Below, piece by piece: positions 43,283-52,684 of a stretch of DNA of 64,000 nt (positions are counted from its first letter, which is position 1; the number at the start of each line of letters is the position of its first letter). Both the position numbers and the translations under genes were made by a program. Under the pieces are notes generated by a model. That model was not told the origin of the DNA, did no database searches, and worked only from the letters and a program-made list of their open reading frames with translations. The DNA is taken from positions 7,192,001 through 7,256,000 of the forward strand of contig CP108521.1 of assembly GCA_035999765.1 (NCBI GenBank). Reading direction: 5' to 3'. This DNA is from Streptomyces sp. NBC_01231. Lineage in GTDB: Bacteria > Actinomycetota > Actinomycetes > Streptomycetales > Streptomycetaceae.

Positions 43283-44083
43283 ATGCCCTTCGTCAACTGG
43301 CTCAAGCGCCATCTCGTCGTCATCGCCGGACTGGTGACACTCGGATATCTCCTGCTGCCCAACGTCGTCGTCACGGTGTTCTCCTTCAACAAACCGAAGG
43401 GGCGCTTCAACTACACCTGGCAGCAGTTCTCCACGGACGCGTGGAAGGACCCGTGCGGGGTCGCCGACATGTGCGGCTCCCTGTCGATCAGCCTCCAGAT
43501 CGCCTTCTGGGCGACGGTCGGTGCCACCGTCCTCGGCACCATGATCGCCTTCGCGCTGGTCCGCTACCGCTTCCGCGCGCGGGGCACGGTCAACTCGCTG
43601 ATCTTCCTGCCCATGGCCATGCCCGAGGTCGTCATGGCGGCCTCGCTGCTGACCCTGTTCCTCAACCTGGGTGCGCAACTGGGATTCTGGACGATCCTGA
43701 TCGCGCACATCATGTTCTGCCTCAGCTTCGTCGTCGTCGCCGTCAAGGCGCGCGTGATGTCGATGGACCCGCGCCTGGAGGAGGCGGCCCGGGACCTGTA
43801 CGCCAGTCCCACGCAGACCTTCCTGCGGGTCACCCTGCCCATCGCGGCGCCCGGGATCGCGGCGGGCGCGCTGCTGTCCTTCGCGCTCTCCTTCGACGAT
43901 TTCATCATCACCAACTTCAACGCGGGTTCGACCGTCACCTTCCCCATGTTCGTCTGGGGCTCGGCACAGCGCGGAACTCCCGTTCAGATCAATGTCATCG
44001 GTACGGCCATGTTCCTCGTCGCCGTGTTGCTCGTCCTGGCCTCGATGGTCGTCGGCAATCGCCGCAACAGGCAGAAGGCATAA
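43283..44083 (+). CDS. potC: Polyamine ABC transporter permease (PotC-like)
   Basis: A 266-residue permease, partner of PotB, with six predicted helices and EAA loop EEAARDLYASPTQTFLRVTL. The stretch LSFALSFDDFIITNFNAGST is characteristic of PotC/PotI. ATG 43283 follows the potB stop directly; GGAGG in the end of potB acts as ribosome-binding site. Confidence 0.92.
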   Translation: MPFVNWLKRHLVVIAGLVTLGYLLLPNVVVTVFSFNKPKGRFNYTWQQFSTDAWKDPCGVADMCGSLSISLQIAFWATVGATVLGTMIAFALVRYRFRARGTVNSLIFLPMAMPEVVMAASLLTLFLNLGAQLGFWTILIAHIMFCLSFVVVAVKARVMSMDPRLEEAARDLYASPTQTFLRVTLPIAAPGIAAGALLSFALSFDDFIITNFNAGSTVTFPMFVWGSAQRGTPVQINVIGTAMFLVAVLLVLASMVVGNRRNRQKA

Positions 44084-44105
44084 GACCCCGTGGGGAGTTG
44101 ACATC

Positions 44106-45524
44106 ATGGCCCCAGGCGCCATGAGCCGTTGGACCAAGGCACTGTCCGAAGTCCAGCCGGTCCCGTTCTGGCTGGACGACCCCGGCAAGCCCCACCCCGA
44201 GCCCGCCCTCACCGGCGTCGAGACCTGCGACCTCCTGGTCGTCGGCGGCGGCTACAGCGGACTGTGGACCGCGCTCCTCGCCAAGGAACGTGACCCCGAG
44301 CGGGATGTCGTGCTGCTGGAAGGCCGCGAGGTGGGCTGGGCCGCCTCCGGCCGCAACGGAGGCTTCTGCGCCGCCTCCCTCACCCACGGCCTGTCCAACG
44401 GACTGACCCGCTGGCCGGACGAGATCCACAAGCTCCAGGAACTGGGCGCCCGCAACCTCGACGCGATCGAGAAGGCGGTCGCCCGGCACGACCTCGACTG
44501 CGACTTCGAGCGCACCGGCGAGATCGACGTGGCGACCGAGACGTACCAGGCGCGGGAACTGCGCGACTGGTACGAGGAGATGGAGCGCGCGGGTCTCGCC
44601 GACGGCGTGGAGTTCCTGGACGCGGAGGCGGTACGGGAACAGGTGGCCTCACCGACCTTCCAGGCGGGCCTCCACGACCGCCGGGGCGTGGCCCTGCTCC
44701 ACCCGGCGAAACTCGCCTGGAACCTGAAGCGGGCATGCGTCCGACTCGGCGTCCGCGTGCACGAGCACACCCCCGCCCTCACCCTGAAGCCGGACGGTGC
44801 CGGGATGGCCGTACGCACTCCGTACGGCCAGGTCCGCGCCCGCAAGGTCGCGCTCGGCACGAACGTCTTCCCCAGCCTGGTCAGACGCGTGCGGGCGTAC
44901 ACGGTCCCGGTCTACGACTACGCGCTGATGACCGAGCCCCTGACCGCCGGCCAACTGGCCTCGATCGGCTGGAAGAACAGACAGGGGCTGGGGGACAGCG
45001 CCAACCAGTTCCACTACTTCAGGCTGTCGGCGGACAACCGCGTCCTGTGGGGCGGCTACGACGCGATCTACCCGTACGGCGGCCGGGTGCGCGCCGAGTA
45101 CGACGACCGTCCGGAGACCTACGCCAAGCTCGCCGGGCACTTCTTCACCTGCTTCCCGCAGCTGGAGGACGTCCGCTTCACCCACGCGTGGGGCGGCGCG
45201 ATCGACACCTGCTCGCGCTTCTCGGCGTTCTACGGCACGGCCCATGACGGGAAGGTGGCGTACGCGGCGGGCTACACGGGCCTCGGGGTCGGGGCCACCC
45301 GGTTCGGCGCCGACGTGATGCTGGACCTGCTGGCGGGGGAGTCCACGGAACGCACCTCGCTCGCCATGGTCCGCAGGAAACCGCTGCCGTTCCCGCCGGA
45401 GCCCTTCGCCTGGACGGGCATCGCCCTCACCAAGTGGTCGCTGGCCCGGGCGGACGCGCACGACGGCCGGCGCAACCTGTGGCTGCGGACGATGGACCGC
45501 CTGGGCCTGGGCTTCGACAGCTGA
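44106..45524 (+). CDS. FAD-dependent oxidoreductase (PuuB/DAO-like amine oxidase)
   Basis: A 472-residue flavoprotein of the DAO family. The dinucleotide-binding motif is LLVVGGGYSGLWTALLAKE (GxGxxG variant GGGYSG), followed by EGREVGWAASGRNGGFC. Further conserved features are DNRVLWGGYDAIYPYGG and YAAGYTGLGVGATRFGADVM near the C-terminus. Gamma-glutamylputrescine oxidase (PuuB) and related secondary-amine oxidases have this layout, and position at the end of the pot operon, 22 nt after potC, supports a polyamine-derived substrate. GGGGAG precedes ATG 44106. Confidence 0.9.
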   Translation: MAPGAMSRWTKALSEVQPVPFWLDDPGKPHPEPALTGVETCDLLVVGGGYSGLWTALLAKERDPERDVVLLEGREVGWAASGRNGGFCAASLTHGLSNGLTRWPDEIHKLQELGARNLDAIEKAVARHDLDCDFERTGEIDVATETYQARELRDWYEEMERAGLADGVEFLDAEAVREQVASPTFQAGLHDRRGVALLHPAKLAWNLKRACVRLGVRVHEHTPALTLKPDGAGMAVRTPYGQVRARKVALGTNVFPSLVRRVRAYTVPVYDYALMTEPLTAGQLASIGWKNRQGLGDSANQFHYFRLSADNRVLWGGYDAIYPYGGRVRAEYDDRPETYAKLAGHFFTCFPQLEDVRFTHAWGGAIDTCSRFSAFYGTAHDGKVAYAAGYTGLGVGATRFGADVMLDLLAGESTERTSLAMVRRKPLPFPPEPFAWTGIALTKWSLARADAHDGRRNLWLRTMDRLGLGFDS

Positions 45525-45642
45525 TCCGGCGTAGGTGAGCCGGTTCACCCCAACGTGGCGTCGAAACCGGCGTAATGCATGCCGACGGCCGCCCTCTCCC
45601 TCGTGACGCGATCCGCGTGCACAGAGAAAGGGAGGTTCCCTC

Positions 45643-46095
45643 ATGACTGGGGCGAAGACGGCGCTGGAGTGGCTCGCATCCGCCGCACCCGACCCCGGGG
45701 CCTGTCGCCGGGAGTGGGAGCGCAGCCCGCTGGGGATCGCGCTCCTGCCCGCCGGCAAGGCCTGGGACGTGGTGATCCTGCCGGACGAACTCGGCTGTCC
45801 CACCCTCGACGTGGTCACCCGCGTCCTCGACCGGCCCGGCCCGGTGCTCGTCGACGTCGACCATGCCCGGATGGGATTCCTCGTCCCGCCGGGCACCGCG
45901 GCCGGCTGGCTCGGCACGGGCATCCGTACGGCGGGCGCCGGCACCTGGATCGTCGTGCCGTACCCGGGGCGCTCCACCGGCACGGTCCGCTGGCTGATTC
46001 CCCCCGACGGCTTGGGCACCCTCACCGACCTGGCTCTCCTCGAACTGGCCATGCACGAGGCGGCGGCGGACCTGGCGAGGGAAAGGAGAAACTAG
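45643..46095 (+). CDS. Hypothetical protein, possibly related to prim-pol-like small proteins
   Basis: A 150-residue soluble protein starting TGAKTALEWLASAAPDPGAC with good AGGGAGG before ATG 45643. Recognisable stretches are LGIALLPAGKAWDVVILPDE, PVLVDVDHARMGFLVPPGTA and GTWIVVPYPG. Streptomyces proteins of this type are sometimes described as bifunctional primase/polymerase-like; I cannot see catalytic residues and would leave it unassigned. An imperfect palindrome GGTGAGCCGGTTCACC lies upstream at 45534-45549. Its TAG stop overlaps the TAG of the convergent PAP2 gene within CTAG. Confidence 0.6.
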   Translation: MTGAKTALEWLASAAPDPGACRREWERSPLGIALLPAGKAWDVVILPDELGCPTLDVVTRVLDRPGPVLVDVDHARMGFLVPPGTAAGWLGTGIRTAGAGTWIVVPYPGRSTGTVRWLIPPDGLGTLTDLALLELAMHEAAADLARERRN

Positions 46096-46955
46096 GGCCT
46101 GTCCTCGACGTGGCGGTCCGCGCCTCGACCGGCGGGCGTCCTCCGCCCGAGGAACAGCCACAGCGACGAGAGCAGCACCGCACACAGACACCAACTGGCC
46201 ACGACATCCAGGGGCCAGTGGTAGCCGCGGCGGACCAGGCCGAAGGAGACACCCAGGACGAGCAGCGCGCAGACGGCGAGGAGGGCGCGGCGGGCGTGGG
46301 TGCGCAGCCAGGGCAGCAGGAGCAGGGTCGCGGAGCCGTAGGCGAGGGCGGCCGTGGCGGTGTGGCCGGACGGGAAGTAGCCGGTGCCGGGGGGTACGGC
46401 CGGGGTGCCCGGGCGGTCGACGAGTTCCTTCAGCGGGACGATCAGGGCCGGGGCCAGGGCCATCAGGAGGGCGGCGGCGGTGGCCGGGAGCCACCAGCGG
46501 TCTGTACCGGCGCGGCGGGCGAGCCGGGCGACAAGGACCAGGGTGATGACCAGGACCGGGACCGCGACCTGGACGTTGCCCAGGTCGGCGAGGAGTTCCG
46601 AGAAGCGGTCCGGGTGGACCAGGGCGCGGCTGACGCGCTCGTCCACGCGCACCAGCGGGCCGTCGGCGGCGACCTGCCAGGTGATCAGCGCGAAGAGAAG
46701 GGCCGAAAGCCCCGGAATCCCGAGAAGGAGGAAGGAGGCCGGCCGCCCCGGAACAGGGGGGGTGGTTCCGGGGCGGCCGATCGGATCGGATGGTCGCGCG
46801 CCCCGGGGGGTTTGGGGCGAGCGACTGTCCGATCGGTGAGGAGATCCGGAGCCAGAGGCCCCGGTTGTGTGCGCGAGGGCACGACCAGGTCGAAGCTGGG
46901 GAGGCCTCAACCTGAACTCGCCCGCGGTTTCCCGCGGACGGGGTGTATCTCTCAT
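46092..46955 (-). CDS. PAP2 superfamily membrane phosphatase
   Basis: A 287-residue phosphatidic acid phosphatase-type protein. The three catalytic motifs are present: KELVDRP (KxxxxxxRP-like), FPSGHTATAALAYG (PSGH) and GLVRRGYHWPLDVV (RxxxxxHxxxD). Six hydrophobic segments span residues ~75-275. The first ~70 residues form an Arg/Pro/Ser-rich cytoplasmic extension; ATG 46955 is the only good start but its ribosome-binding site is weak. Substrate may be phosphatidate, undecaprenyl pyrophosphate or a related lipid phosphate. Confidence 0.88.
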   Translation of the reverse strand: MRDTPRPRETAGEFRLRPPQLRPGRALAHTTGASGSGSPHRSDSRSPQTPRGARPSDPIGRPGTTPPVPGRPASFLLLGIPGLSALLFALITWQVAADGPLVRVDERVSRALVHPDRFSELLADLGNVQVAVPVLVITLVLVARLARRAGTDRWWLPATAAALLMALAPALIVPLKELVDRPGTPAVPPGTGYFPSGHTATAALAYGSATLLLLPWLRTHARRALLAVCALLVLGVSFGLVRRGYHWPLDVVASWCLCAVLLSSLWLFLGRRTPAGRGADRHVEDRP

Positions 46956-47076
46956 CTGGGTAGAACCTACGGCAGGGGGTGGGCGGAGGACAGGCGGAAT
47001 CGAGTCCTGTCATCTACCTCGCACACTCTCTTCACACCGTCTGCCCGACGCTGCGATCAGGTGTGCGGGGCGACCG

Positions 47077-48411
47077 TCAGATGCGCGCGAACGCCTGCTC
47101 GATGATGTCGAGGCCCTCGTTCAGCAGGTCCTCGCCGATGACCAGCGGCGGCAGGAAGCGCAGAACGTTGCCGTAGGTGCCACAGGTCAGGACCAGCAGG
47201 CCCTCCTGGTGGCAGGCCTTGGCCAGCGCGGCCGTCGCCGACGGGTTCGGCTCCTTCGTCGTACGGTCCTCGACCAGCTCGATGGCGATCATCGCGCCGC
47301 GGCCGCGGATGTCACCGATGATGTCGAACTTCTCGGCCATGGCGCCCAGACGGGCCTTCATCGTCGTCTCGATCGCCTTCGCCCGGGCGTTGAGGTCGAG
47401 CTCCTTCATCGTCTCGATCGCGCCCAGCGCGCCCGCGCAGGCGACGGGGTTGCCGCCGTAGGTGCCGCCCAGGCCGCCCGCGTGCGCGGCGTCCATGATC
47501 TCGGCGCGGCCCGTCACCGCGGCCAGCGGGAGGCCGCCGGCGATGCCCTTCGCCGTGGTGATCAGATCCGGGACGATGCCCTCGTCCTCGCAGGCGAACC
47601 ACTGGCCGGTGCGGCAGAACCCGGACTGGATCTCGTCGGCGACGAAGACGATGCCGTTGTCGGCGGCGAACCTGCTGATGGCGGGCAGGAAGCCCTTCGC
47701 CGGCTCGATGAAGCCACCCTCGCCGAGCAGCGGCTCGATGATGATCGCGGCCACGTTGTCCGGACCGACCTGCTTGGTGATCTGGTCGATGGCCTGCGCG
47801 GCGGCCTCCGGGCCCGCGTTCTCCGGACCGGTCGGCCAGCGGTAGCCGTAGGCCACCGGCACCCGGTACACCTCGGGCGCGAACGGGCCGAAGCCGTGCT
47901 TGTACGGCATGTTCTTCGAGGTCAGCGCCATGGTGAGGTTCGTACGGCCGTGGTAGCCGTGGTCGAAGACGACGACCGCCTGGCGCTTGGTGTGCGCGCG
48001 GGCGATCTTGACCGCGTTCTCGACGGCCTCGGCGCCACTGTTGAACAGGGCGCTCTTCTTGGCGTGGTCACCCGGCGTCAGCTCGGCGAGGGCCTCGGCG
48101 ACCTCCACGTAGCCCTCGTACGGGGTGACCATGAAACAGGTGTGGGTGAAGTCGGCGAGCTGGGCGGAGGCCCGGCGTACGACGGCCTCGGCGGAGGCGC
48201 CGACAGAGGTGACCGCGATGCCGGAACCGAAGTCGATCAGACGGTTGCCGTCGACGTCCTCGATGATCCCGCCGCCCGCGCGCGCGGTGAACACGGGCAG
48301 CACGGAGCCCACACCGGCCGCGACCGCGGCGGTACGGCGGGCCTGCAACTCCTGCGACTTCGGGCCGGGGATGGCGGTGACGACGCGGCGCTCCTGCGGA
48401 AGTGCGGTCAT
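47077..48411 (-). CDS. gabT: 4-aminobutyrate (GABA) aminotransferase
   Basis: A 444-residue class III PLP aminotransferase matching GabT: SALFNSGAEAVENAVKIARA, VFDHGYHGRTNLTMALTSKN, VADEIQSGFCRTGQWFACE, then ITTAKGIAGGLPLAAVTGRA with the PLP Lys, and GTYGGNPVACAGALGAIE. It would convert GABA plus 2-oxoglutarate to succinate semialdehyde plus glutamate. ATG 48411 follows AGGGAGC. The aldehyde dehydrogenase and PucR regulator expected to complete and control the pathway lie on the plus strand nearby. Confidence 0.95.
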   Translation of the reverse strand: MTALPQERRVVTAIPGPKSQELQARRTAAVAAGVGSVLPVFTARAGGGIIEDVDGNRLIDFGSGIAVTSVGASAEAVVRRASAQLADFTHTCFMVTPYEGYVEVAEALAELTPGDHAKKSALFNSGAEAVENAVKIARAHTKRQAVVVFDHGYHGRTNLTMALTSKNMPYKHGFGPFAPEVYRVPVAYGYRWPTGPENAGPEAAAQAIDQITKQVGPDNVAAIIIEPLLGEGGFIEPAKGFLPAISRFAADNGIVFVADEIQSGFCRTGQWFACEDEGIVPDLITTAKGIAGGLPLAAVTGRAEIMDAAHAGGLGGTYGGNPVACAGALGAIETMKELDLNARAKAIETTMKARLGAMAEKFDIIGDIRGRGAMIAIELVEDRTTKEPNPSATAALAKACHQEGLLVLTCGTYGNVLRFLPPLVIGEDLLNEGLDIIEQAFARI

Positions 48412-48654
48412 GAGAGCTCCCTGAAGATCTTGCGAACCGGAGATTCCGGGTGGGCGTCTTTCGGACGGTTGAGGTCTTTCCTCGCAGGCTAGGACGGGGC
48501 ATGGGGGGTGGGCATGCTCCATGTGGGCGGTGTCGGCCACGTCTGTTGTCCGCCGTGGACATTGCGGGGGACGCGGCGGCCGGACCGCGCAGCATCGGCC
48601 ACCCGGCCGGGTAACGGTGAACTCCCCTTCCGGGGGCGTTAGATTGACTCGCTG

Positions 48655-50817
48655 ATGGTGGACGGAACGGCTGGTCAAGGGGCGAGGGCGATGGACAGCG
48701 ACGGGACGCAGGACGCGCGGGGCACGCATGCGAACCCGGTGCCACGTCCGGCGGGGCCGCCGGAGGTGCCCGCGGTGCCGCCGCGGCCTCCCGCGGCACC
48801 GGGCATGCCGCCGATGCCGGACGGGTCGGCCTTCCTCACCTGGCTGCGGACCCCGCGCCCGGAGGCGGCACCGGGCATGTGGCGGTTCGGACACCGGCCC
48901 CGCCCCGAGGAGGAGCCCGAGCAGATCCCGACGCGGCAGCTGCTCAGCGGCGCGTTGATCGCGTTCCTGGTGGGCTGGCTGGTCTGGTCCCTGCTGTGGA
49001 ACGGCTACCTCGGCGGCTGGTGGGTGCTGCCCCTGGAACTCTTCACCCCGGACTCGTGGCGGCACAGCAACGACCGTGTCGGCAACGCGATCCTCTGGTA
49101 CGGCTACTACACCCTGATCGCCTTCGCGATCATGCTCGTCGTCGGCCGGCTCGGCCGCTGGGGCGAGATCTGGCGGCGCTTCGGCCCACCCGCCTGGAGC
49201 CGGGCCGTTCCGACGCCCGACCGAACCCCCGCCCCCGAGCAGGACCCCGCAGAATGGCCCCAGTTGCGGGCCGCCGGCGCCGCCGGCGCCGCCGAACGGC
49301 TCGCCGCCGAGGCCCGCGCCGGGCTGATGCGGGACGTCGACCACGCCCGGATCACCCGCGCCTGGCAGGGCGTACGCAGTGGCCGGCACAGTCTCGCCAC
49401 CTTCACCGGCGCCGTGCTCCAGGAAGGCGCCGCCGCCTGTCTGCACCCCTCCGGCGCACGCGACCTGCCGACCCGACTCGCTCGCCACGACCTGGTCACC
49501 GGCCAGGTACGCCTGGGCACCACGGCCGACGACGCCCGCAACCCGTACGCCTACCGCGGCACCGGCCTCGGCCTCGATCCCGACCTGCTCGGCACCTCCC
49601 TGCTCGCCGTCGGACCGGCCGGCTCCGGCAAGACCGGGACCGTCGTGCGGCCGCTCACCGAGTCCCTGTGCCTGCACGCGCTCGCCGGCCGGGCGGCCGT
49701 CGTCGTGGTCGGCGCCGCGGGCGCGGGGCTCGGCCCGGCCGACTCGTACGACGTCGTCGTACAGATCGGGAATCCGGAGTCCGTCTACGACCTCGACCTG
49801 TACGGCGGGGCCGGCGACCCGGACGAGGCCGCGGCCGTGCTCGCCGAGGCGCTCGTCGGGGACCTCGCCGAACCTCACCAGGGCGGGGACACCCGCCGGT
49901 CCACCACCGTCCTCGCCCAGCTCCTCGGACCGTTCCGGGCGGTGCACGGACGCTTTCCGTCCGTCCCGGAACTGCGGCAGCTCCTCGACGGCGCTCCGGT
50001 GCCGCTGGCCGCGCTGCGCAAGGGGCTGGAGGACGCCGGGCAGGAGTCGCTGCTGCGCGAACTGGACGCGCGGGAGCGGCAGATGGGGCACCCGGGGGAT
50101 GTCGGCGGGGTGCTCGCCGACCGGGTCGCGCTGCTCGACCGGCCGGCCTTCGCCGGGTTCTTCGACACCTCCGGACAGTCCCGGCCGTTCTCGCTGAAGG
50201 CACTGGACCACCCGGTGCGGGTGCGCGTCGACCTGCCCCAGCGCGGGCACGCCGACGCCTCGAAGATGCTGGCGCGGCTGGTACTGGCCCAGTTCACGGC
50301 GAGCGTCGCGGTACGGGACGACCGGTCGCTGTTCGCCTGCCTGGTGCTCGACGACGCGACCGGCGTGGTGACGCCCGAGGCGGTACGGGGCATCCAGCGG
50401 CTGCGGTCGGGCAACGCCGGGGTCGTGCTGACGCTGCGCACCCTGGACGACGTGCCGAGGCCGCTGCGCGGGCCGCTGCTCGGGGCCACCGGCTGCCGGA
50501 TGGCGCTGTCCGGGCTCACCCCGTGGGACGGGCAGGACTTCGCCGAGGTGTGGGGCAAGGAGTGGATCGACGCCACGGACGTCACCGACCGGCAGATCAT
50601 CGCGGAGACCCCGGCCGGCAAGGCGCTCCACATGGTCCGACGGGTGATCACCGGGAAGGCGCCGACCGCGCGGGCCGTGACCGTGCGGCAGGTCGAGCGG
50701 GAGCGGTGGTCCGCGTCCGAACTGGCGCACGGGGTGCCGCCGGGGCACGCGGTGCTGTCGCTGACGAACGTGAAGGGGGAGCACGCGCCGCCGCTGCTGG
50801 TGGACCTTCGGGGCTGA
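48655..50817 (+). CDS. Membrane-anchored P-loop ATPase (ATP/GTP-binding protein)
   Basis: A 720-residue protein: Pro-rich N-terminus (~1-65), two membrane segments (LSGALIAFLVGWLVWSLLWN about 97-116; WYGYYTLIAFAIMLVVGRLG about 148-167), then a cytoplasmic ATPase with Walker A AVGPAGSGKTG (~320) and a Walker B-like SLFACLVLDDATGVV. Topology and a TraD/VirD4-like layout resemble coupling or FtsK-type ATPases, but no translocation partners are nearby and I cannot assign a function. ATG 48655 has no Shine-Dalgarno; TAGATT at 48640-48645 suggests a leaderless transcript. ATG 48691 is an alternative start. It lies between gabT and pucR. Confidence 0.8.
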   Translation: MVDGTAGQGARAMDSDGTQDARGTHANPVPRPAGPPEVPAVPPRPPAAPGMPPMPDGSAFLTWLRTPRPEAAPGMWRFGHRPRPEEEPEQIPTRQLLSGALIAFLVGWLVWSLLWNGYLGGWWVLPLELFTPDSWRHSNDRVGNAILWYGYYTLIAFAIMLVVGRLGRWGEIWRRFGPPAWSRAVPTPDRTPAPEQDPAEWPQLRAAGAAGAAERLAAEARAGLMRDVDHARITRAWQGVRSGRHSLATFTGAVLQEGAAACLHPSGARDLPTRLARHDLVTGQVRLGTTADDARNPYAYRGTGLGLDPDLLGTSLLAVGPAGSGKTGTVVRPLTESLCLHALAGRAAVVVVGAAGAGLGPADSYDVVVQIGNPESVYDLDLYGGAGDPDEAAAVLAEALVGDLAEPHQGGDTRRSTTVLAQLLGPFRAVHGRFPSVPELRQLLDGAPVPLAALRKGLEDAGQESLLRELDARERQMGHPGDVGGVLADRVALLDRPAFAGFFDTSGQSRPFSLKALDHPVRVRVDLPQRGHADASKMLARLVLAQFTASVAVRDDRSLFACLVLDDATGVVTPEAVRGIQRLRSGNAGVVLTLRTLDDVPRPLRGPLLGATGCRMALSGLTPWDGQDFAEVWGKEWIDATDVTDRQIIAETPAGKALHMVRRVITGKAPTARAVTVRQVERERWSASELAHGVPPGHAVLSLTNVKGEHAPPLLVDLRG

Positions 50818-50880
50818 GGTGACGCGCCGACCGTACGGTGAGGCAGAATCACCATGGGTCGTTCATACGTGGCGGCCAAA

Positions 50881-50907
50881 AGATCACAAAGATCACAACG
50901 GTCACAC
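50881..50907 (+). promoter_or_regulatory. Tandem AGATCACAA repeats just upstream of pucR
   Basis: AGATCACAA occurs twice head-to-tail (50881-50889, 50890-50898), followed by the related GGTCACAC (50900-50907), 16-42 nt before ATG 50923. The region is more AT-rich than its surroundings. Direct repeats so close to the start may be an operator for autoregulation or part of the 5' untranslated region. Confidence 0.45.
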
Positions 50908-50922
50908 ATACCTGAAGGCCTC

Positions 50923-52671
50923 ATGCCCCCGACGCTCGCCTCGCTCGTCCATCACTCCGCGCTCAAGCTGACCGTGCGTGCGGGTGGCGATCGCCTGGAC
51001 GTCCCCGTCCGCTGGGCGCACCCCAGCGAGCTCGCCGATCCCGTGCCCTACATGGAGGGCGGGGAACTGCTGCTGATCACCGCGCTGAAGCTGGACGCCG
51101 AGGACCCGGAGATCATGGGGAGCTATGTGCGGCGGCTGGTCGAGGCCGGGGTCGCCGGACTCGGGTTCGCCGTCGGGGTCAACTACGAGCAGACGCCCAA
51201 GGCCCTGGTCGACGCGGCCGAGAAGGAGGGGCTGCCCCTGCTGGAAGTGCCGCGCCGCACCCCGTTCCTCGCCATCAGCAAGGCCGTCTCGGCGGCGATC
51301 GCGGCCGACCAGTACCGGGCGGTGACCGCGGGCTTCGCCGCGCAGCGCGAGTTGACCAAGCAGACCCTCACGGACGGCCCGGAGGGGCTGCTCGCCGCGC
51401 TCGCGTCCGAGGTGGACGGATGGGCGGCGCTCTACGACGCCTCGGGCGCCGTCGTCGCCACCGCGCCGGAGTGGGCGGGCCGACGGGCCGCCCGGCTGAC
51501 CGCGGACGTCGAGCGGCTGCGGGAGCGGCCCGCCCCCGCCTCGTCGGTGGTGGGCGGCCCCGAGCACGAGGACCGGGTCGAACTGCACTCGCTGGGCACC
51601 GGCCGTCGGCCGCGGGCCGCGCTGGCCGTCGGCACGGCCGCGGCGCTCGGTACGGCCGAGCGGTACGCCGTCCACTCCGCCATCGCCCTGCTGACGCTCA
51701 CCACGGAACGCTCGCGGTCCCTGCACGCGGCCGAGCAGCGGGTCGGGGCTGCGGTGCTGCGCATGCTGCTCGCCGGTGAGCCCGACCACGCCCGGGCGGT
51801 CGCCGGGGACCTGTACGGGGAGTTGCTCGACGCGCCCTTCCGGATGATCGTCGCCGAGTCGGCCTCCGCGGCGTCGGCCGCACGGGTGCAGGCGGACAGC
51901 CACCCGCGTGTGCCGCTCACCAAGCCGACGGCCGCGACGCTGGCCGCCGCCGACGCCCAGGGCGATCCGCTGGGGTCGCTCACCGAGGTCCTGGAGTCGG
52001 CGGCCGCGCGGGCCGGGGAGAGCGTGCTGATCGTGCCCCAGGGGGACGGCGAGGGGGAACGGCTGGTGGCGCTGGCCGCGGACCGGGGTGCGGCGGTGGC
52101 CGCGTGCGCGGAGTACGCGACGGCACTGGAGGCCGCGCGGGAGGGGGGCGACGCGGTGGCGGAGCAGGCTGCCGGCACGGGTTCCGGTTCCGCTTCCTCT
52201 GCCGTTTCCTCTTCCTCTTCTTCCTCCGGAACCGTCGGCTACGACGACGAGCTGGTCGTGGGGATGTCGGCGCCGGCCGGGCCGATCGCGGCCGCCGCCG
52301 CGTACAAGCAGGCCGAGCAGGCATTGTCGGTGGCCCGGCGGCGGGGATGGGTGTGTGTCGAGCACGAACAGATGGCGGCGGGGTCGGTCGTGCCGTTGCT
52401 CGCGGACGACGCGGTGAAGGCCTTCGCGGACGGCCTGCTGCGGGCCCTGCACGACCACGACGCCCGGGGCCGGGGGGACTTGGCCGCCTCCCTGCGGGCG
52501 TGGTTGTCGCGGCACGGGCAGTGGGACGCCGCCGCAGCGGACCTGGGGGTCCACCGGCACACGTTGCGGTACCGGATGCGGCGGGTGGAGGAGATCCTGG
52601 GCCGGTCGCTGGACGACCCGGACGTGCGCATGGAGTTGTGGCTGGCCCTGAAGGCGACGTCGTCGGAGTAG
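50923..52671 (+). CDS. PucR family transcriptional regulator
   Basis: A 582-residue regulator. An N-terminal PucR (purine catabolism) sensory domain covers about residues 1-125 (LASLVHHSALKLTVRAGGDR, GGELLLITALKL); a C-terminal PucR-type helix-turn-helix lies at residues ~525-575 (SLRAWLSRHGQWDAAAADLG, VHRHTLRYRMRRVEEILGRS). Between them is a GGDEF-like regulatory region with an unusual Ser-rich insert (about residues 415-433). The family often controls GABA, proline or purine use; position between gabT and an aldehyde dehydrogenase makes GABA the likely signal. ATG 50923 has GAAGG upstream. Confidence 0.92.
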   Translation: MPPTLASLVHHSALKLTVRAGGDRLDVPVRWAHPSELADPVPYMEGGELLLITALKLDAEDPEIMGSYVRRLVEAGVAGLGFAVGVNYEQTPKALVDAAEKEGLPLLEVPRRTPFLAISKAVSAAIAADQYRAVTAGFAAQRELTKQTLTDGPEGLLAALASEVDGWAALYDASGAVVATAPEWAGRRAARLTADVERLRERPAPASSVVGGPEHEDRVELHSLGTGRRPRAALAVGTAAALGTAERYAVHSAIALLTLTTERSRSLHAAEQRVGAAVLRMLLAGEPDHARAVAGDLYGELLDAPFRMIVAESASAASAARVQADSHPRVPLTKPTAATLAAADAQGDPLGSLTEVLESAAARAGESVLIVPQGDGEGERLVALAADRGAAVAACAEYATALEAAREGGDAVAEQAAGTGSGSASSAVSSSSSSSGTVGYDDELVVGMSAPAGPIAAAAAYKQAEQALSVARRRGWVCVEHEQMAAGSVVPLLADDAVKAFADGLLRALHDHDARGRGDLAASLRAWLSRHGQWDAAAADLGVHRHTLRYRMRRVEEILGRSLDDPDVRMELWLALKATSSE

Positions 52672-52684
52672 GAGGCGGGGGGCA

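Noticed and set aside
50876..50907. Short repeats before pucR as a CRISPR-like array
   Set aside because: Units are only 9 nt and adjacent, with no spacers; a regulatory site is more likely.
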